A DNA stretch of 39,344 nucleotides, from assembly GCA_017516465.1 (NCBI GenBank), contig JAFXCR010000038.1, positions 1-39,344 on the forward strand. The letters are read 5' to 3'. A program made the position numbers and the translations under genes. This DNA comes from Ruminococcus sp. (lineage in GTDB: Bacteria > Bacillota > Clostridia > Oscillospirales > Ruminococcaceae). Under the pieces are notes generated by a model. That model ran no database searches. It saw only the letters and a list, made by a program, of their open reading frames with translations, and was not told where the DNA came from. The stretch's first letter is position 1, and each line of letters opens with the position of its first letter. Of the stretch, positions 36,000-39,344 are shown in pieces.

Positions 36000-37046
36000 A
36001 TGACCGGTCTTATTGAAAAGCTTTATCAGACCGGCAATCTGTCTGACGAGGAGCTTCTTGAAGTTATCGCCATGAATGACGATGAAGCTTCTGCTCTGCT
36101 GAGAAAATACGCCGACGAGGTCAGACAGCGTATCTACGGGAAAAAAGTCTTTCTGAGAGGACTTATCGAAATTTCAAGCTACTGCAAAAACAACTGCCTT
36201 TACTGCGGCATAAGGTGCGGAAATAAAAATGCACAGCGTTACCGTCTTGACCGTGAGGATATCATGAGCTGCTGCGAAAACGGCTATGAGCTTGGTTTCC
36301 GTACATTCGTGCTTCAGGGCGGCGAGGACCCCTTCTTTACCGATGATTTTCTCGTTCCGGTGATAAGCGGTATCCGTGAGAAATATCCCGACTGTGCTAT
36401 CACGCTTTCATTGGGTGAACGTTCCCGTGAGAGCTACAAAAAGCTGAAAAATGCCGGTGCTGACCGCTATCTTCTCCGGCACGAAACAGCTTCTCCGGAG
36501 CTTTACTCAAGACTTCATCCATCAGGAATGAGTCTCAGCAACCGCCTTGAATGTCTTTACAATCTCCGTGATCTCGGCTATCAGGTCGGTGCCGGATTCA
36601 TGGTAGGAGCACCTTTTCAGACGCTCTGCAATATCGTTGAAGATCTCCGCTTTTTACAGGAGCTTAAACCGCATATGATCGGCATCGGACCTTTCATTCC
36701 GCACCACGATACGCCTTTTTCAGCGGCTGAGGGAGGTTCATTACAGCTTACGCTCAGGCTTCTCGGAATCATCAGGCTGATGTTTCCGGAAGTTCTTCTG
36801 CCTGCTACAACAGCTCTCGGAACTATCGCTCCCGACGGCAGAGAGCGTGGTCTACAAACGGGCTGCAACGTCGTTATGCCAAATCTTTCGCCTGTCATGG
36901 TAAGAAAAAAATATGATCTCTACGACAACAAGATAAGCTCCGGCGAAGAAGCCGCCGAATGCCGTGACAGTCTTGAAAAGAAAATAATTTCCGCCGGTTA
37001 TTTCGTTTCCGACGAAAGAGGCGACCATATATCCATCAATAATTAA
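36000..37046 (+). CDS. hydE: Radical SAM protein, [FeFe]-hydrogenase maturase HydE type
   Basis: A 348-residue radical SAM enzyme. The cluster motif CxxxCxxC is C62-C66-C69 (SSYCKNNCLYCG), followed by GIRCGNKNAQRYRL, VLQGGEDPFF, SLGERS and GFMVGAPFQT, and the HydE-like GIGPFIPHHDTPF. HydE helps assemble the diiron subcluster of the H-cluster in [FeFe]-hydrogenase. The start ATG at 36000 lies 2 bp after the nadA stop with only a weak ribosome binding site, so translation is probably coupled. hydF, hydG and hydrogenase genes are absent from the window. Related radical SAM enzymes such as PylB share the motif, but the middle region fits HydE better. Confidence 0.82.
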   Translation: MTGLIEKLYQTGNLSDEELLEVIAMNDDEASALLRKYADEVRQRIYGKKVFLRGLIEISSYCKNNCLYCGIRCGNKNAQRYRLDREDIMSCCENGYELGFRTFVLQGGEDPFFTDDFLVPVISGIREKYPDCAITLSLGERSRESYKKLKNAGADRYLLRHETASPELYSRLHPSGMSLSNRLECLYNLRDLGYQVGAGFMVGAPFQTLCNIVEDLRFLQELKPHMIGIGPFIPHHDTPFSAAEGGSLQLTLRLLGIIRLMFPEVLLPATTALGTIAPDGRERGLQTGCNVVMPNLSPVMVRKKYDLYDNKISSGEEAAECRDSLEKKIISAGYFVSDERGDHISINN

Positions 37047-37064
37047 CTTTACAAGGAGATAAAA

Positions 37065-38003
37065 ATGAGAGTACGTTTTCACCTTCCTGATTTTTCGGGA
37101 AACTTCAAGCTGAATTTTATGTTCGCCGAGATGCTGGCACATCGTCCCGAATTCTTTCGGGAAGGCGTTGAAATAGCCTCTTTCTACGGTGTTTTTCCGC
37201 CCTCTATATGGAACGGCGGCAGAACTCAGGGCGGCGTTGTGGACAAGAACTTTGTCAAGAACGTTATCAAGGTTTTCAATGATAAGGGAATTCCGCTCCG
37301 CTTTACTTTTACAAATCCCGCACTTGAAAAGAAGCACCTCAGCGATCCGTTCTGTAATATGGTAATGAATCTTGCCAACAACGGCTTGAACGAAGCTATC
37401 GTTATGTCGCCGCTTCTTGAGGATTACATCCGCCGCAATTATCCCGATTACAAGCTGACAAGCTCGACCTGCAAGAGAATTACTGATCCGGAAAAGCTTG
37501 AGGAAGAACTCGGTAAGGATTACAGCATCGTCGTTGTTGACTACGATTTCAACAATAATTTTGAAGTTCTTGAAAAGCTTCCTCGCAAGGCAGACTGCGA
37601 ACTTCTCGTAAATGCCTGCTGCGAGCCGGGATGTCCCAGAAGATCAGCACATTATCACTGCATCGGCGTTCAGCAGATTGCCTACAATGAGCATATCAAG
37701 AAATATCCTAATCTGCCTTTCGACGCTTCAAAATTTGATACTCAGAATTTCAAGGACTGCCCCTACTCTCACAGAGGTATCTTTGAGATACGCAATCTCA
37801 GAACTCATATTTCTCCCGACGATATCTGGGAAAAATACGTTCCTATGGGATTCGAGCAATTCAAGATCGAGGGAAGAACAGCAAGTCCTCTCAATGTCCT
37901 CGAAACTTATATGTACTACATGGCTAAGCCGGAATGTCGTGATGAAGCACGTTTCACTCTGCTTAAAAGCCTTGAAAATTCACGTTCACTGATATTCAAT
38001 TAA
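37065..38003 (+). CDS. U32-peptidase-like cysteine-rich protein, paralogue 1
   Basis: A 312-residue protein, not recognised with certainty. Features suggesting a TIM barrel related to peptidase family U32 are GLNEAIVMSPLLEDYIR, KLTSSTCKRITD, LVNACCEPGCPRRSAHY and, near the C-terminus, FEQFKIEGRT, which resembles the U32 KIEGR motif. Cysteines at 97, 136, 178, 185, 186, 190 and 232 could hold an iron-sulfur cluster, as in U32 proteins such as UbiU/V and RlhA. AAGGAG precedes the ATG. It starts 18 bp after hydE and is followed after 10 bp by a paralogue. No signal peptide, so probably cytoplasmic. Activity unknown; true proteolysis is doubtful. Confidence 0.6.
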   Translation: MRVRFHLPDFSGNFKLNFMFAEMLAHRPEFFREGVEIASFYGVFPPSIWNGGRTQGGVVDKNFVKNVIKVFNDKGIPLRFTFTNPALEKKHLSDPFCNMVMNLANNGLNEAIVMSPLLEDYIRRNYPDYKLTSSTCKRITDPEKLEEELGKDYSIVVVDYDFNNNFEVLEKLPRKADCELLVNACCEPGCPRRSAHYHCIGVQQIAYNEHIKKYPNLPFDASKFDTQNFKDCPYSHRGIFEIRNLRTHISPDDIWEKYVPMGFEQFKIEGRTASPLNVLETYMYYMAKPECRDEARFTLLKSLENSRSLIFN

Positions 38004-38013
38004 GGAGAAAACT

Positions 38014-38955
38014 ATGAGAGTAAGATTTCATCTCCCAGGTCTTGCTACGAATTACGGACTTAATATGGTATTTATCTCCATGCTGAAAAACTGCCCCCAC
38101 TATTTCCGTGAGGGCGTTGAGATAGCTTCTGTTTTCGGTGCTTTTCCGCAGTCTCTGTGGAACGGCGGCAGAACTAATATGGGACTATGCAACATGGATT
38201 TCGTTTCCCGTGCACTAAAAGCTTTCAATAGCCAGGGAATTCCGCTGAGATTTACATTCACTAACCCCGTACTTGAAGAAAAACATCTGTCAGATAAGTT
38301 CTGCAACGATGTTATGAAGCTTGCAGACAACGGTCTTAACGAGGTTATTATAAATTCTCCTCTGCTGGAAGATTATATCCGCAAAAATTACCCCAATTAC
38401 AAGCTGACAAGCTCGACCTGCAAACGTATTACCGATCCGGAAGAACTTCGTGAAGAACTCGAAAAGGATTACCACATCGTTGTGCTTGACTACGATCTCA
38501 ATAATAAATTCGATATCCTTGAAGCTCTGCCGCATAAGGAAAAATGTGAGATTCTCGTAAATGCGTGCTGTAATCCCGGCTGTAAACTGCGTAAGGAACA
38601 TTACAGACGTCTTGGCTTGCAGCAGATTCAGTTCTGCGAGCATATCCGCAAGAATCCCGGTAAGCCTATGAAATTCAGCAAGGATGATAAAAACAGCGTC
38701 GATATGAACTGCGGCTGCGAAGAACGTACTATTTTCGATAACAGAAAACTCAGTACGAATATCTCTCCCGACGATATCTGGGAAAAATATGTCCCTATGG
38801 GCTTCGAACACTTCAAAATAGAGGGACGTACACTCTCTAAACTTAATCTCGTCGAAACTTACGTCTACTATATGATTAAACCGGAATACCGTGACGAGGC
38901 TCGCTATGCTTTCCTCTATAACCTCCATAACGCCGGTATTATCAATATCGCTTAA
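38014..38955 (+). CDS. U32-peptidase-like cysteine-rich protein, paralogue 2
   Basis: A 313-residue protein that aligns with the preceding gene along its entire length, from MRVRFHLP to FKIEGRT. The cysteines at 97, 136, 178, 185, 186 and 190 are at identical positions; the later one (C232 in paralogue 1) is replaced by CGC at 233-235. AAGGAG precedes the ATG 10 bp after paralogue 1. Divergence is moderate, so the duplication is not recent, and the retained cysteines suggest both are functional, perhaps as a heterodimer like UbiU-UbiV. This last idea is inference. It is the last gene in the window; no T-run terminator follows closely. Confidence 0.6.
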   Translation: MRVRFHLPGLATNYGLNMVFISMLKNCPHYFREGVEIASVFGAFPQSLWNGGRTNMGLCNMDFVSRALKAFNSQGIPLRFTFTNPVLEEKHLSDKFCNDVMKLADNGLNEVIINSPLLEDYIRKNYPNYKLTSSTCKRITDPEELREELEKDYHIVVLDYDLNNKFDILEALPHKEKCEILVNACCNPGCKLRKEHYRRLGLQQIQFCEHIRKNPGKPMKFSKDDKNSVDMNCGCEERTIFDNRKLSTNISPDDIWEKYVPMGFEHFKIEGRTLSKLNLVETYVYYMIKPEYRDEARYAFLYNLHNAGIINIA

Positions 38956-39008
38956 TAAGCCGGAATTTTTACTGTTGTACTTTTACAGGGCTTTTTACAG
39001 CTATTATT

Positions 39009-39336
39009 GAGGAAAACCCTTTTGAAAAAGGGTTCTCCCAACGGGAGCCTGTCCCCTCTGGCAGCATAGCTGCCATCTCCCCACTCAGTGGGGAGTAATC
39101 CTCAAACTCCTTTCCTAAAACTTTCGGTATTAAATTTCCGCCTGACATATCATACTCAAAGTGAAAACTCGAAATTTCTCATTTGTTTTCTAAGTATGAT
39201 ATGTCAGGCGGAAATTTTAGTATTAAAAGTCTTTGGAAGGGGGTTCGGGGGTGACTCCCCGCAGTGCGGGGAGATGTCCGAAGGACAGAGGGGACCGCCG
39301 CTGTTGGCGGAACCTTTCCTCAGAAAGGTTTCCCCC
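39009..39336. repeat. 328-bp nested inverted-repeat element
   Basis: Its two halves are imperfect inverted copies. The outer ends are GAGGAAAACCCTTTTGAAAA on the left and its counterpart GGGGGAAACCTTTCTGAGGA read on the minus strand from the right. Next come GTCCCCTCTG / CAGAGGGGAC (39051-39060 and 39285-39294) and the small palindromes CTCCCCACTCAGTGGGGAG and CTCCCCGCAGTGCGGGGAG. At the centre are 25-bp perfect arms (39132-39156 and 39193-39217) around a 36-nt loop. There is no ORF of note. It looks like a non-autonomous MITE or a composite of several. The short stretch 38956-39008 holds only a weak CTGT/ACAG hairpin followed by GGCTTTTT. Confidence 0.75.
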
Positions 39337-39344
39337 GATAAATA

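Noticed and set aside
39132-39217. Possible CRISPR repeat pair at the right end
   Set aside because: The 25-bp arms are inverted and not direct repeats, occur once each, and no cas gene is present.

Overview
The window reads as chromosomal DNA of an anaerobic, spore-forming member of the Clostridia, probably a Ruminococcus-like member of the Oscillospiraceae. The evidence is a SpoIVB-type sporulation peptidase, a HydE-type [FeFe]-hydrogenase maturase, a 2-hydroxyacyl-CoA dehydratase activator system, a cytoplasmic GH43 glycosidase, a T-box leader, and many sigma-A promoters with exact 17-bp spacers and AGGAGG-like ribosome binding sites. The genus is inferred from gene content and sequence character, not from a marker gene. 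No rRNA, tRNA, CRISPR array, transposase or phage gene was seen.

Layout. Positions 1-5945 (minus strand) hold an acyl-CoA dehydratase activator encoded as two adjacent ORFs, the second cut by the window edge, and a beta-CASP metallo-beta-lactamase-fold nuclease. Positions 6070-9024 hold glmM coupled to a GH43 glycosidase. Positions 9151-14766 hold a Wzz-like membrane protein with an acidic tail, a CorC/HlyC-type CBS protein, purB, and a membrane-linked XRE regulator. Positions 14902-17277 hold a small esterase, rimM, a lipoprotein and trmD. Positions 17478-19826 hold ptsH, spoIVB (minus) and a small membrane protein.

From 19893 to 34649 lies a nearly complete branched-chain amino acid region: leuA, ilvB, ilvN, ilvC, ilvD, leuC, leuD, leuB and ilvA. 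It is interrupted by a membrane protein, an alpha/beta hydrolase and a DUF815 AAA ATPase. It continues without a clear break into ridA, nadA, hydE and two tandem paralogues that resemble peptidase family U32 with conserved cysteines. The pathway genes would convert threonine to 2-oxobutyrate (IlvA, with RidA clearing reactive enamines), build isoleucine and valine precursors (IlvBN, IlvC, IlvD), and divert 2-oxoisovalerate to leucine (LeuA, LeuCD, LeuB). The final transaminase is not in the window.

Regulation is the most interesting part. leuA has a T-box riboswitch with a CUC (Leu) specifier. ilvB, about 0.5 kb downstream, instead has a complete leader-peptide attenuator: a 34-residue ORF packed with Val and Ile codons and three mutually exclusive RNA pairings. 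Two copies of one inverted-repeat element (86 and about 175 bp) sit in the same orientation just downstream of two different sigma-A promoters, one of them the ilvB leader promoter. A family of short GGGACG/CGTCCC palindromes is scattered through the intergenic gaps, and a 328-bp nested inverted-repeat element closes the window.
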